Under the pieces are notes generated by a model. The model searched no databases. It saw nothing but the letters and a program-made list of their open reading frames with translations, and was not told where the DNA came from. Made by a program: the position numbers and the translations under genes. 10,055 nucleotides of DNA from Candidatus Terraquivivens yellowstonensis (lineage in GTDB: Archaea; Thermoproteota; Nitrososphaeria_A; Caldarchaeales; Wolframiiraptoraceae), in NCBI GenBank assembly GCA_023539445.1, contig JAKCEW010000018.1, positions 1 through 10,055 on the forward strand, written 5' to 3'. The first letter of the stretch is position 1. Every line of letters begins with the position of its first letter. Positions 1-6,084 of the stretch are shown here, piece after piece.

Positions 1-131
1 AACAACATCAAAGGAGGAGACTCTATCCGTGTGATAAATCAAGAGCTCGGTGCCGAGATCGTAAACGTCCTTAACCTTTCCCCTCTTCGGACTATTTTTA
101 TCCCCGAATATCCTAGACTCTCTGACAGCAT
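1..131 (-). CDS. purC: SAICAR synthase (purC), 5' end only, apparent frameshift near the start
   Basis: Partial gene leaving the window at base 1. PurC joins aspartate to CAIR with ATP in purine synthesis, in the cytoplasm. Bases 1-84, read leftwards, encode [20 protein letters not shown] followed by RVSSFDVV. This is the family's N-terminal nucleotide-binding strand pair (GKxKDxY) and its DR(V/I)S(A/S)FD motif. That frame has no ATG upstream: it is open to base 219 with only TTG candidates (bases 168, 198, 210). In another frame, an ATG at 131 gives a plausible N-terminus, [17 protein letters not shown], which would join the conserved part if one base were added near the TTTCCCC run at 77-83. 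I place the start at 131 on this basis and suspect a frameshift, real or from sequencing. A weak purine-rich stretch lies about 9 bases before that ATG. The family assignment is fairly sure; the start is not. Confidence 0.62.
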
Positions 132-253
132 AACAATAAGCCCCTTCGATTAGGGGGATCTTCCACAAGCTCGTATACGCATGCCTGAGAGACCGCAAAG
201 TGTCCCGCAATCCTACCGTTCATACAAACCCTGTACGCCAGCTATTGCATCAA

Positions 254-263
254 TCATATAAAC
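254..263 (-). promoter_or_regulatory. TATA-like box for the leftward purC unit
   Basis: Read on the minus strand this is AGTTTATATG. Its centre near 258 predicts transcription starting around 229-233, which would give purC a leader of roughly 100 bases if translation begins at 131. The box overlaps the right half of its own neighbourhood repeat (TAAACTT at 259-265 paired with AAGTTTA at 272-278), so a protein bound there would block promoter access. Based on motif and spacing only. Confidence 0.45.
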
Positions 264-323
264 TTATGCGCAAGTTTAACACCACATTTTTACAAAAATG
301 TGTAAAAACGGCTTATATAAGCC
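259..323. repeat. Three stacked inverted repeats, centres 24 bp apart
   Basis: Repeat one is TAAACTT (259-265) with AAGTTTA (272-278). Repeat two is CACATTTTT (283-291) with AAAAATGTG (294-302), and it overlaps TTTTTACA (287-294) with TGTAAAAA (301-308). Repeat three is the perfect palindrome GGCTTATATAAGCC (310-323), which itself contains a symmetric TATA-like core. The centres fall at 268.5, 292.5 and 316.5. The cluster lies upstream of purC on one side and of the tRNA region on the other. It looks like a protein-binding control region, but the arms differ in sequence and the region is AT-rich, so the function is inferred. Confidence 0.5.
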
Positions 324-494
324 ACGGCTTGGCCACGGGGAATAAATGTTAGCTTGGAGCTAGTGGTAATGTGAGGTAACAAGTTGGATGTGAAAGCAGA
401 GCATCATCCGCGAATTTAGCTACAATCATCTCCTACATTGATCAGCCTGTCCCGTATTCTTCATCGGCCCAAATAAAAAATTTAGGGTCAAAGG
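324..494. other. Stretch without a recognisable gene, before the tRNA promoter
   Basis: No reading frame longer than about 26 codons and no conserved protein is visible on either strand. GCCACGG occurs at 321-327 and again at 332-338, one helical turn apart. The palindromic TATA-like box at 310-323 would place a rightward transcription start near 344, so a small RNA could lie here. I find no clear C/D-box or tRNA-like fold that would identify one. Together with the repeats at 259-323 this accounts for the gene-free part between purC and the tRNA. Confidence 0.4.
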
Positions 495-504
495 TATATA
501 AAAA
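495..504 (+). promoter_or_regulatory. TATA box of the initiator tRNA gene
   Basis: TATATAAAAA, with its centre near 499, predicts a start at about 525-527. That leaves a short 5' leader of about nine bases before the mature tRNA, which is usual for archaeal tRNA genes transcribed from an external TATA box. Confidence 0.65.
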
Positions 505-534
505 GCCGTGAATAAACTGATTGTTGAGGCGTAA

Positions 535-609
535 AGCGGGGTAGGGTAGCCAGGATAACCCGCCGGGCTCATAACCCGGAGATCGATGGTTCAAATCCAT
601 CCCCCGCTA
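535..609 (+). tRNA. Initiator tRNA-Met, anticodon CAT
   Basis: A complete cloverleaf can be drawn. The acceptor is AGCGGGG paired with CCCCGCT, the D-stem GGGT/ACCC, the anticodon stem CCGGG/CCCGG around loop CTCATAA, and the T-stem GATGG/CCATC around TTCAAAT. The discriminator base is A. The A1:U72 pair and three consecutive G:C pairs next to the anticodon loop mark it as the initiator rather than the elongator species, so this tRNA carries methionine to the P site to start proteins. There is no intron, and the 3' CCA is not encoded (the next bases are CAT), so CCA must be added afterwards. A TATA box lies at 495-504 and a T5 tract at 623-627. The neighbouring tupC gene converges on it. Confidence 0.96.
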
Positions 610-622
610 CATAACTATGCAA

Positions 623-627
623 TTTTT
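623..627 (+). terminator. T5 terminator tract after the tRNA
   Basis: A run of five T residues begins 14 bases after the tRNA's last base, with no stem before it. Short T runs are the usual archaeal transcription stop. It lies in the 44-base gap between the tRNA and the convergent tupC stop codon. No comparable T run is seen for tupC transcription before it would reach the tRNA. Confidence 0.5.
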
Positions 628-653
628 CAATATGCGTATGACCTCAAGTCTAA

Positions 654-1322
654 TTAGCCAGTATGCTCTGGACTTTCAACGAATGTAACGATCTTGTTCT
701 CTACAAGAGCGATTCTATCCGCCAGCCTCATGGCTAGAAGCCTGTCATGTGTTGCTATGGCTATACAGACTCCCTCCCTCGCCAGCTCTTTTATCAGCTC
801 TATGAAAGTTTCCCAACCGTTCTTGTCCAAGTTTGCCGTAGGCTCATCGAGCAGCAGGTTCTTCGGTCTAACGGCTAAGGCTCTAGCCAGTGCCACCTTC
901 TGTTGCTGTCCAGCGGAAAGTGTTTGAGCTTTTTCGTGGGCTAAATGTTTGATGCCAAGCAACTCGAGCACCTCTTCGGTCCTAGCGGCAACTTCCTCAG
1001 CAGGCACGTTTCTAACCCTTAGGCCGTAAGCTACGTTGTCGGCGACGCTACCCCTGAGCATGATTGGTTTTTCATGTACATAAACAACGTTTCGCCTCGC
1101 CAAGAGTTTAACCGTTTCTGACGCGGACCAAGGATTGACACCATCTATCAAAATCTCGCCTACCCGCGGTCTATATATTGCAGCGGCCAGCTTCAGCAAT
1201 GTAGTTTTTCCCGAACCGTTAGGTCCTATGATCGCGGTTACGCCAGGACCGAATGCAAGGTTTACATTCCTGAGAACATCCTCGCTTACGTACGCAAATG
1301 ATACGTTCTTCAACTCTATCAT
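654..1322 (-). CDS. tupC: Tungstate ABC transporter, ATP-binding subunit
   Basis: The ATPase that powers import of tungstate, acting on the inner face of the membrane with TupB. The 222 residues carry Walker A GPNGSGKTT (33-41), the signature LSAGQ (135-139, in place of LSGGQ), Walker B ending LLLDEP with the catalytic Glu at 160, a D-loop NLD (164-166) and the switch His at 192. The Q-loop is unusual: the segment YVHEKPIMLRG (81-91) has Glu where Gln normally stands. There is no C-terminal TOBE/Mop oxyanion domain, which fits the short TupC type rather than ModC. Its ATG overlaps the tupB stop by four bases (ATGA), so the two are translationally coupled. Third gene of tupA-tupB-tupC. Assignment to tungstate rests mainly on TupA. 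Confidence 0.87.
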   Translation of the reverse strand: MIELKNVSFAYVSEDVLRNVNLAFGPGVTAIIGPNGSGKTTLLKLAAAIYRPRVGEILIDGVNPWSASETVKLLARRNVVYVHEKPIMLRGSVADNVAYGLRVRNVPAEEVAARTEEVLELLGIKHLAHEKAQTLSAGQQQKVALARALAVRPKNLLLDEPTANLDKNGWETFIELIKELAREGVCIAIATHDRLLAMRLADRIALVENKIVTFVESPEHTG

Positions 1323-1957
1323 GCGGTCTTGCTCACCTTCCTGACGATTGCCGTTACTGCGAACGTAACGAGAAGTAGTATCCCCGCGAGCGTCAGGGCA
1401 AACTCAAACTCGCCCTTTGAGACCTCCAAAGCTATAACCGTTGTCATAACGCGCGTGAATCCCTTGATGTTGCCTCCGAGCATCAGGGCTACGCCGAGCT
1501 CGCCTATCGCCCTGTTAAAACCTAGTAGGATCGTTGTCAGCAGTTTCGGAAAAGACTCAGCAACCATTGTAACTAATGCCTGCCTCTCGGTTGCACCTAT
1601 AGAAACAGCCATCTCCCAAATCCCGGACCTTGTCTCGCGAAGCACGGAGGCGCTAAGTGAGATTATGAGGGGGGTAATCAGAACAGCTTGACCTATGGCA
1701 ATCGCGATAGGTGTGTAGAGTATGCCAAAGAAACCTAAAGGACCCGAGCGGGAGAACAAAAGATAAAGTACGAGACCGATTATGACTGTCGGAACAGCTA
1801 CGAGCGCATTTGCAACGTCGAGTAATGCCCTTCTAAACTCTGACTCTTTAGCTGTTATAATCATAGCGATGGGTATGCTCCAAGACGTGGCAAGCACCGT
1901 GGCCGTACCCGAAATGAACAGCGACCTCATAACAACTTCAGCTACTTCTTGCCACAT
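1319..1957 (-). CDS. tupB: Tungstate ABC transporter, permease subunit
   Basis: A membrane channel subunit of 212 residues, the normal size for TupB, likely forming a homodimer. Hydrophobic segments lie near residues 12-35, 47-70, 77-105, 138-160 and 184-206, giving about five membrane spans. The stretch around 115-153, with VSIGATERQA and later FNRAIGELG, is the EAA-type cytoplasmic loop that docks on the ATPase. The RAIGELG ending is typical of molybdate, tungstate and sulfate-type permeases. A strong ribosome-binding site (GGAGG, bases 1965-1969 read leftwards) lies seven bases before the ATG. The gene follows tupA by 14 bases and overlaps tupC by four, so all three form one operon. Confidence 0.88.
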   Translation of the reverse strand: MWQEVAEVVMRSLFISGTATVLATSWSIPIAMIITAKESEFRRALLDVANALVAVPTVIIGLVLYLLFSRSGPLGFFGILYTPIAIAIGQAVLITPLIISLSASVLRETRSGIWEMAVSIGATERQALVTMVAESFPKLLTTILLGFNRAIGELGVALMLGGNIKGFTRVMTTVIALEVSKGEFEFALTLAGILLLVTFAVTAIVRKVSKTA

Positions 1958-1964
1958 AACACAA

Positions 1965-1969
1965 CCTCC
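1965..1969 (-). promoter_or_regulatory. Shine-Dalgarno site of tupB
   Basis: GGAGG on the minus strand, seven bases before the tupB ATG and inside the 14-base gap after tupA. It fixes the tupB start. It contrasts with tupA, which has no such site and is probably nearly leaderless. That is the common archaeal pattern of leaderless first genes and SD-led internal genes. Confidence 0.7.
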
Positions 1970-1971
1970 GT

Positions 1972-2886
1972 CTAGCCCATTCCAAGCTCAGCCATGCTTT
2001 CCCAAGCATCGTTGAGTTCTTCTGTCGGGCCACCTCTGGCCGCGTTGAACAAAGGTCTACCATATTCTGCGACACCATAATCCTCGATTATTCTTTGCCC
2101 TTCCTCCGAGAGTATGAATTCCATGAAGGCATCGGCCAGCCTTTCGTTCACACCAGGAACCTTTACTGGGTTGACAACGTAGACGGAGTAGATGTTAATC
2201 AGCAAATCTCCTTTATCGATGAGCGGTTTGAGCTCGCCCAACCTGCTACTGAACTTGAGATACGTGCCGACGTCGCTGAGCGTATAAGCCCTCTTCTCAT
2301 TCGCAACCATCAAAGTTTGCGCCATGTCAGCTCCCAGCTCCAGGTACCATGACTTGCCGGACGGGTTAACACCAGCCAAAGACCATAACATCAACTCCCT
2401 GGCATATGTCCCCGAGTTGTCCGCTCTTGATACGAATTTTGCCTTACCTTCTTCACCAGCACTATAAATGGCGGCCATGGCTTTAACAGGTTCCATGCCG
2501 GTTATGCCGGCTGGGTCGTTGCTCGGTCCAACTATGATGAAGTAGTTGTATGCGAATATCCTACCGTTTTTTAGCGTTCCATCATTAAGGTATCGTTTCT
2601 CGAGATTTGGTGCATGCGATAAGACCATGTCAGCATCGCCTTGCGCAGCTCTTCGCAAAGCTTCACCACTACCGACTGGTATGAATTCAACCAAAACCTT
2701 TGGATACTTCTGCTTGAATGCCTCGGCTAGCTTGTCAAGGAGACCAGTAGCGTATAGGCTTGTCGCCGTCGTAACACGGAGCACACTTTCGTATTGTGTT
2801 CTTTGGTAAATATAGAGGAAAGAAAGAGAAACAACGACTATAACGATGAGTGCTACAGCTACCCACTTCATTTTCACACACATCAT
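1972..2886 (-). CDS. tupA: Tungstate-binding protein of the Tup ABC transporter
   Basis: The extracellular substrate-binding component, 304 residues. A hydrophobic N-terminal segment (about 8-27) acts as signal or membrane anchor. The mature part opens with VTTATSLYATGLLD (38-51), then VGSGEALRRAAQGDADMVLS (71-90) with HAPNLEKRYLNDG (91-103), and later FVSRADNSGTYARE (151-164). These match the TupA family's conserved blocks (TTTSTxDSG, GDADVxLxHAP, FVSRxDxSGT), with SLYATG replacing STYDSG. Family members bind tungstate far more tightly than molybdate; that ligand is inferred here. First gene of tupABC, divergent from the ModE-type regulator. The start could be the ATG at 2886, the adjacent one at 2883, or the one at 2871, which would begin MKWVA; I kept the longest. 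An operator-like repeat begins right at its 5' edge. Confidence 0.88.
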   Translation of the reverse strand: MMCVKMKWVAVALIVIVVVSLSFLYIYQRTQYESVLRVTTATSLYATGLLDKLAEAFKQKYPKVLVEFIPVGSGEALRRAAQGDADMVLSHAPNLEKRYLNDGTLKNGRIFAYNYFIIVGPSNDPAGITGMEPVKAMAAIYSAGEEGKAKFVSRADNSGTYARELMLWSLAGVNPSGKSWYLELGADMAQTLMVANEKRAYTLSDVGTYLKFSSRLGELKPLIDKGDLLINIYSVYVVNPVKVPGVNERLADAFMEFILSEEGQRIIEDYGVAEYGRPLFNAARGGPTEELNDAWESMAELGMG

Positions 2887-2909
2887 CGTTATTCCTTTTT
2901 GAGATAACG
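2887..2909. promoter_or_regulatory. ModE-like operator candidate before tupA
   Basis: CGTTAT (2887-2892) and ATAACG (2904-2909) form a perfect inverted repeat with an 11-base spacer, abutting the tupA start codon. From memory, the bacterial ModE operator has the same outer half-sites, CGTTAT...ATAACG, at nearly the same spacing. The divergent gene encodes a protein with a ModE-type DNA-binding domain. If the tupA TATA box is the one centred near 2928, transcription starts near 2902, inside this repeat, so binding should repress tupABC. A third ATAACG at 2937-2942 lies just before the regulator's own start, which hints at autoregulation. Confidence 0.6.
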
Positions 2910-2913
2910 GTGC

Positions 2914-2934
2914 TTTTAAATGTTTTTATAAAAA
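2914..2934. promoter_or_regulatory. Overlapping divergent TATA-like boxes, tupA and regulator
   Basis: TTTTAAA (2914-2920) and the perfect palindrome TTTTTATAAAAA (2923-2934) sit in the 63-base gap between divergent genes. The palindrome, 42 bases from the tupA ATG, fits as the tupA TATA box. TTTTAAA is about 33 bases from the regulator ATG at 2950 and would give a nearly leaderless regulator message. The boxes are so close that the two promoters probably compete. Which box serves which gene is inferred from spacing. Confidence 0.5.
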
Positions 2935-2949
2935 AGATAACGAGTATGT

Positions 2950-4038
2950 ATGACCTTGAAAGGGATACGTCTGCAGGATTTGGCGGTTAGGGCTGAGGTA
3001 TTCTTAGAATGGAAGGGTGAGATAATCCTCGATTCTAAGCTGGCTAAAGTGTTGTACGAAATCGAGCAAAGGGGTTCGTTACTGGCGGCGTGCAGAGTTG
3101 TTGGCGTACCGTATGCAAGGACTTGGGAGAGGTTAGCAAGGGTTGAGGAAATATTTGGAAAAAAGCTATTCGAAGCTAAGCGTGGTGGCCCGGGAGGTGG
3201 AGGGGCGAGATTAACGGAACTTGGTAAGGAGCTCCTTAAGCTTTACCTTAACGCCGAGGCTAAGCTTGGCACCCCATCTAGATCGATAGCGGAGACAAAG
3301 GTCACGAAGAGTATGCCCGACTTGGCCGTGATGGGAAGCAACGACCCAGCGCTAGAGGTCCTCATCGGGATTCTCAAGGCGAAGAAGCCTAGTCTAGACG
3401 TCGAAGTCTCTTGGCTTGGCTCGGCAGGCGGTCTAGCAGCGCTCATGATGGGTGATGCACACGTAGCCGGGGTTCACCTCCTAGACCCTGTGACGGGCAA
3501 GTACAACGTGCCCTTCCTAAGCAGGTACTGGCTCGAGGACAAAGCAGTAATCGTCAGGGGGTATCAACGCGAACTCGGCTTGGCGTTTAGACATGACACG
3601 GACGTCAGCGGAATATCAGACTTGCTGGATCGTAACCTCAGACTCGTGAACAGAAACCCGGGCTCGGGCACGAGAACTTTACTGGATCATTTGCTCAGAC
3701 AAGCGGCACTTGATAGAGGCATAGACCCAGCCGATGTACCACGACTCGTTAGAAATTATGACAGAGAAGTCAAGACACACTTCGAGGTTGCTAAGGAGAT
3801 AGCAACAGGGGCTGCAGATGTGGGAATGACTGTGAGGTATGCCGCAGAGCTCTATGGTTTGCAATTCATGAGGCTTGTATGGGAATGGTACGACCTAGCA
3901 ATCCTAAAAGAAGCAATGAGGAGGGAGACGATAAGGGAGCTAATCAAACTTCTGACATCCAAAGAGTTCATGCAAGCGATAAAGCGGATGAAGGGATACA
4001 GAACGACGAGCGAGACAGGTAAGGTGATGAGCGATTAA
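2950..4038 (+). CDS. ModE-type regulator fused to a molybdate/tungstate-binding-like sensor domain
   Basis: Probable oxyanion-sensing transcription regulator, 362 residues. Residues about 20-105 form the ModE winged helix-turn-helix: RGSLLAACRVVGVPYARTWE (41-60), then KRGGPGGGGARLTELGKELL (78-97), the family's glycine-rich wing. Residues about 124-345 resemble the cytoplasmic periplasmic-binding-like domain found in such regulators, with MGSNDPALEVL (128-138), GDAHVAGVHLLD (168-179), NRNPGSGTRTLLD (234-246) and GAADVGMTVR (287-296). There is no signal peptide, so the sensor works inside the cell. It replaces the Mop/TOBE domains by which E. coli ModE reads molybdate. The gene is divergent from tupABC, with operator-like sites between, so it likely controls tungstate uptake. 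Whether it senses tungstate or molybdate, and represses or activates, cannot be read from sequence. Confidence 0.88.
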   Translation: MTLKGIRLQDLAVRAEVFLEWKGEIILDSKLAKVLYEIEQRGSLLAACRVVGVPYARTWERLARVEEIFGKKLFEAKRGGPGGGGARLTELGKELLKLYLNAEAKLGTPSRSIAETKVTKSMPDLAVMGSNDPALEVLIGILKAKKPSLDVEVSWLGSAGGLAALMMGDAHVAGVHLLDPVTGKYNVPFLSRYWLEDKAVIVRGYQRELGLAFRHDTDVSGISDLLDRNLRLVNRNPGSGTRTLLDHLLRQAALDRGIDPADVPRLVRNYDREVKTHFEVAKEIATGAADVGMTVRYAAELYGLQFMRLVWEWYDLAILKEAMRRETIRELIKLLTSKEFMQAIKRMKGYRTTSETGKVMSD

Positions 4039-4058
4039 AATAACGAGCCTTAAGTCCC

Positions 4059-5120
4059 TTATTTAGGTTTGGTACGTGTCGCTCTTTTATTGGCTATGTA
4101 TTCGTACTTTAGGGTCTTTGTAGGCTTCTCTGGAATCAGACCTTCGGGTCTGTAAAGCAGGACGATGAGGAGTGCAAGTCCTAGCAGCATATACTCGAGC
4201 CAGACCACGTCGAACGGAAGGAACGTTTCGAAATAACTCTTGTAGAAAGTTATAAGCCTCCGAACTGTCACGAATATGCCCGCTCCCACGAGAGCTCCGA
4301 GGTTATTGCCAGCCCCTCCGACTATCACCATAACCCATGGCCAGAAGGTATGCGTGACCCTGTTGAAATCACGAGCAGATACGCTTGCCGTGAGGAACGA
4401 GTAGAGCGCTCCACCTATTGCGGCTATCGCACATCCTACAACCAGTGCCTTGATTCTTAACTTATCGACATCTTTCCCGTAAACTCTGGCCGAGAGCTCG
4501 TCATCCCTTAAAGCTCTAAGCGTCCTACCAAGGGGCGACCTACTAACGAACTCTAGGTAGATGAATATGGCCGCGGTCACACCAATTATCGTTAAAGATA
4601 CATAGAGCGGTCTGTACTCTCCGCTGACCCATCTGAACGGGTCTGGTATGCGGACGCCTAAGCTACCTCCGATAAACGGCTCCCAGTTATCCCCTATAAT
4701 CTTTAAAACTTCTGCTATAGCCAGAAGGGTCATAGCAAGATAATCGCCCCTAAGCCTTATTCCCGGATAAGATGCGATATATCCCAAAGCCGCCCCGGCC
4801 AATGCAGCTCCTACTAGTGAGAGTAAAAGATAGCAGATTGAGAGTGTAGGGTCGTTCATTAAAACTTGATTAATCGAGGAAACGACTTCCAAGTTGTTTT
4901 TGATAAAGTCCGATCCTGCAGGTGTGTTGAACAGATACGCGATAATCCTGCCCGGAACAGCTCCAACGAAGAAAGCACCTCCTGCAACGGCCAGTAGCTT
5001 TCCAAAGTTCGGTATCCCTGTATATCCGAACTCAAGGTTTAGACTCATGGAAATTATCGCGAATATGCCGAAGAGGGTCAACAGGTCTATGAGGAACGTG
5101 AGCGGGATGGGAAGCGCCAC
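4059..5120 (-). CDS. livM: Branched-chain amino acid type ABC transporter permease, LivM-like
   Basis: Second membrane subunit of a LIV-family importer, 353 residues with about eight to ten hydrophobic spans. Family marks are NLEFGYTGIPNFGKLLAVAGG (28-48), LRGDYLAMTLLAIAEV (123-138) and the ATPase-contact loop GRTLRALRDDELSARVYGKD (198-217). The first block usually reads NLxxGYxGLxxFGHxAFFxxGAY, so the K-L-L-A-V segment is a mild divergence. The start is GTG, only one base after the livH TAG stop. A purine-rich AAGGTGGGA lies a few bases upstream, so translation is probably coupled to livH. It ends 20 bases from the convergent regulator gene. The likely substrate is branched-chain amino acids, but relatives move urea or short amides, so the ligand is uncertain. 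Confidence 0.87.
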   Translation of the reverse strand: MALPIPLTFLIDLLTLFGIFAIISMSLNLEFGYTGIPNFGKLLAVAGGAFFVGAVPGRIIAYLFNTPAGSDFIKNNLEVVSSINQVLMNDPTLSICYLLLSLVGAALAGAALGYIASYPGIRLRGDYLAMTLLAIAEVLKIIGDNWEPFIGGSLGVRIPDPFRWVSGEYRPLYVSLTIIGVTAAIFIYLEFVSRSPLGRTLRALRDDELSARVYGKDVDKLRIKALVVGCAIAAIGGALYSFLTASVSARDFNRVTHTFWPWVMVIVGGAGNNLGALVGAGIFVTVRRLITFYKSYFETFLPFDVVWLEYMLLGLALLIVLLYRPEGLIPEKPTKTLKYEYIANKRATRTKPK

Positions 5121-5121
5121 C

Positions 5122-6060
5122 CTATCCCACCTTCCTCAAGAACTTTTTCCAATTCACGCCGGCTAAGCCCCTCGGAGCGATGAGCAACGTCAGCATCATT
5201 ACGATTAAAGGTATCACAGGACGGTAAGGAACGACCCATGGCCCGAGGGTCATTGATAGGTAGCCTGTTCCCAGCACCTCGGCTAAACCTATTATTGCAC
5301 CTCCAACAAAAGCTCCGTATATATTGCTCAAGCCTCCTAGTATACTTGCGGCAAATATGCTTATCAGCAATCTTATACCTATGTCCGGGTTGCATGTCAT
5401 GTACAACGGCATGAGAGCGCCGACAGCCCCTGCCAGTCCGCCCGAGATGAACCAAGAGATTGCATACATCCTATTGATGTTTATCCCGACAACCTCTGCC
5501 AAGGAGGGGTTCTCTATCGCCGCCCTCATTGCTATTCCAAACTTCGTCTTGTTTAGGAAGAAGTAAAGTAAGGTTATCATAACAAAGGCAAGGATGGGAG
5601 CTATAACAAACAATCCTGGCTGTCCAAATATCTCAATATCAAAACCCTTCAGCTGGAAGAGCCTTGTGATAATCTTGTGAACTCTGTTAAGATAATCGGC
5701 AAATATGTTAATCAACGATATGAGTATCATATCGTATGCTATTGTCGCGACCATTAAGATCACATAATTCGCGCCCCTATCCATTAAAGGCTTCAACACC
5801 GCCAAGTAGAGTACCAAGGCTATCACTCCCCCTAGCATGAATGCCGGAATAGTGCCCAGATACGGGTTAATGTTAAGTAGCCGAACCAATGCCAGGTTCA
5901 AGTATATGTTCAGCGTGGCGAAGTCCCCATGGGCGAAGTTGGGAACCTTTGTAGTCATATAGGTCAAAGTCAACCCTGCGCTGAGCATAATCATCAGCGA
6001 GCTGAAGATCAGGGCATCCCTCACCAGGATAAGACTCAACTGTCTTCCCTGCCGATGCAT
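5122..6060 (-). CDS. livH: Branched-chain amino acid type ABC transporter permease, LivH-like
   Basis: First membrane subunit of the LIV-family importer, 312 residues, close to the usual LivH length. The protein has about eight hydrophobic spans. The diagnostic N-terminal motif is VPNFAHGDFATLNIY (39-53). The cytoplasmic loop for the ATPase includes FGIAMRAAIENPSLAEVVGI (174-193), followed by ISGGLAGAVGALM (205-217). A later segment, IFAASILGGLSNIYGAFVGG, is the family's conserved C-terminal glycine-rich region. It heads a two-gene leftward unit with livM and is divergent from livK across a 77-base gap. The symmetric box CTTATAAG is 42 bases from its ATG, which suits a TATA box. No clear ribosome-binding site precedes it, so its message probably has a short leader. 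Confidence 0.9.
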   Translation of the reverse strand: MHRQGRQLSLILVRDALIFSSLMIMLSAGLTLTYMTTKVPNFAHGDFATLNIYLNLALVRLLNINPYLGTIPAFMLGGVIALVLYLAVLKPLMDRGANYVILMVATIAYDMILISLINIFADYLNRVHKIITRLFQLKGFDIEIFGQPGLFVIAPILAFVMITLLYFFLNKTKFGIAMRAAIENPSLAEVVGININRMYAISWFISGGLAGAVGALMPLYMTCNPDIGIRLLISIFAASILGGLSNIYGAFVGGAIIGLAEVLGTGYLSMTLGPWVVPYRPVIPLIVMMLTLLIAPRGLAGVNWKKFLRKVG

Positions 6061-6084
6061 CCATTCTAATGGACTTGTTAATAA

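Noticed and set aside
283-308. Reading the AT-rich inverted repeat as a hairpin terminator
   Set aside because: The arms are almost pure A/T and no gene ends just before it on either strand. An operator or promoter element is more likely.
380-470. Short minus-strand frames beginning MIVAKFADDALLSHP and MKNTGQADQCRR
   Set aside because: They are 26 codons or fewer, have no conserved content and no promoter or ribosome-binding site in the right place.
4040-4045. Another ATAACG hexamer just after the regulator gene
   Set aside because: It has no inverted partner and lies between two stop codons. The hexamer also occurs inside coding sequence, for example at 6195 and 7624, so chance explains it.
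5087-5455. 122-codon minus-strand frame overlapping livH
   Set aside because: It lies in a shifted frame across a clearly coding permease, is Arg-, Cys- and His-rich like a frame shadow, and has no recognisable domain.
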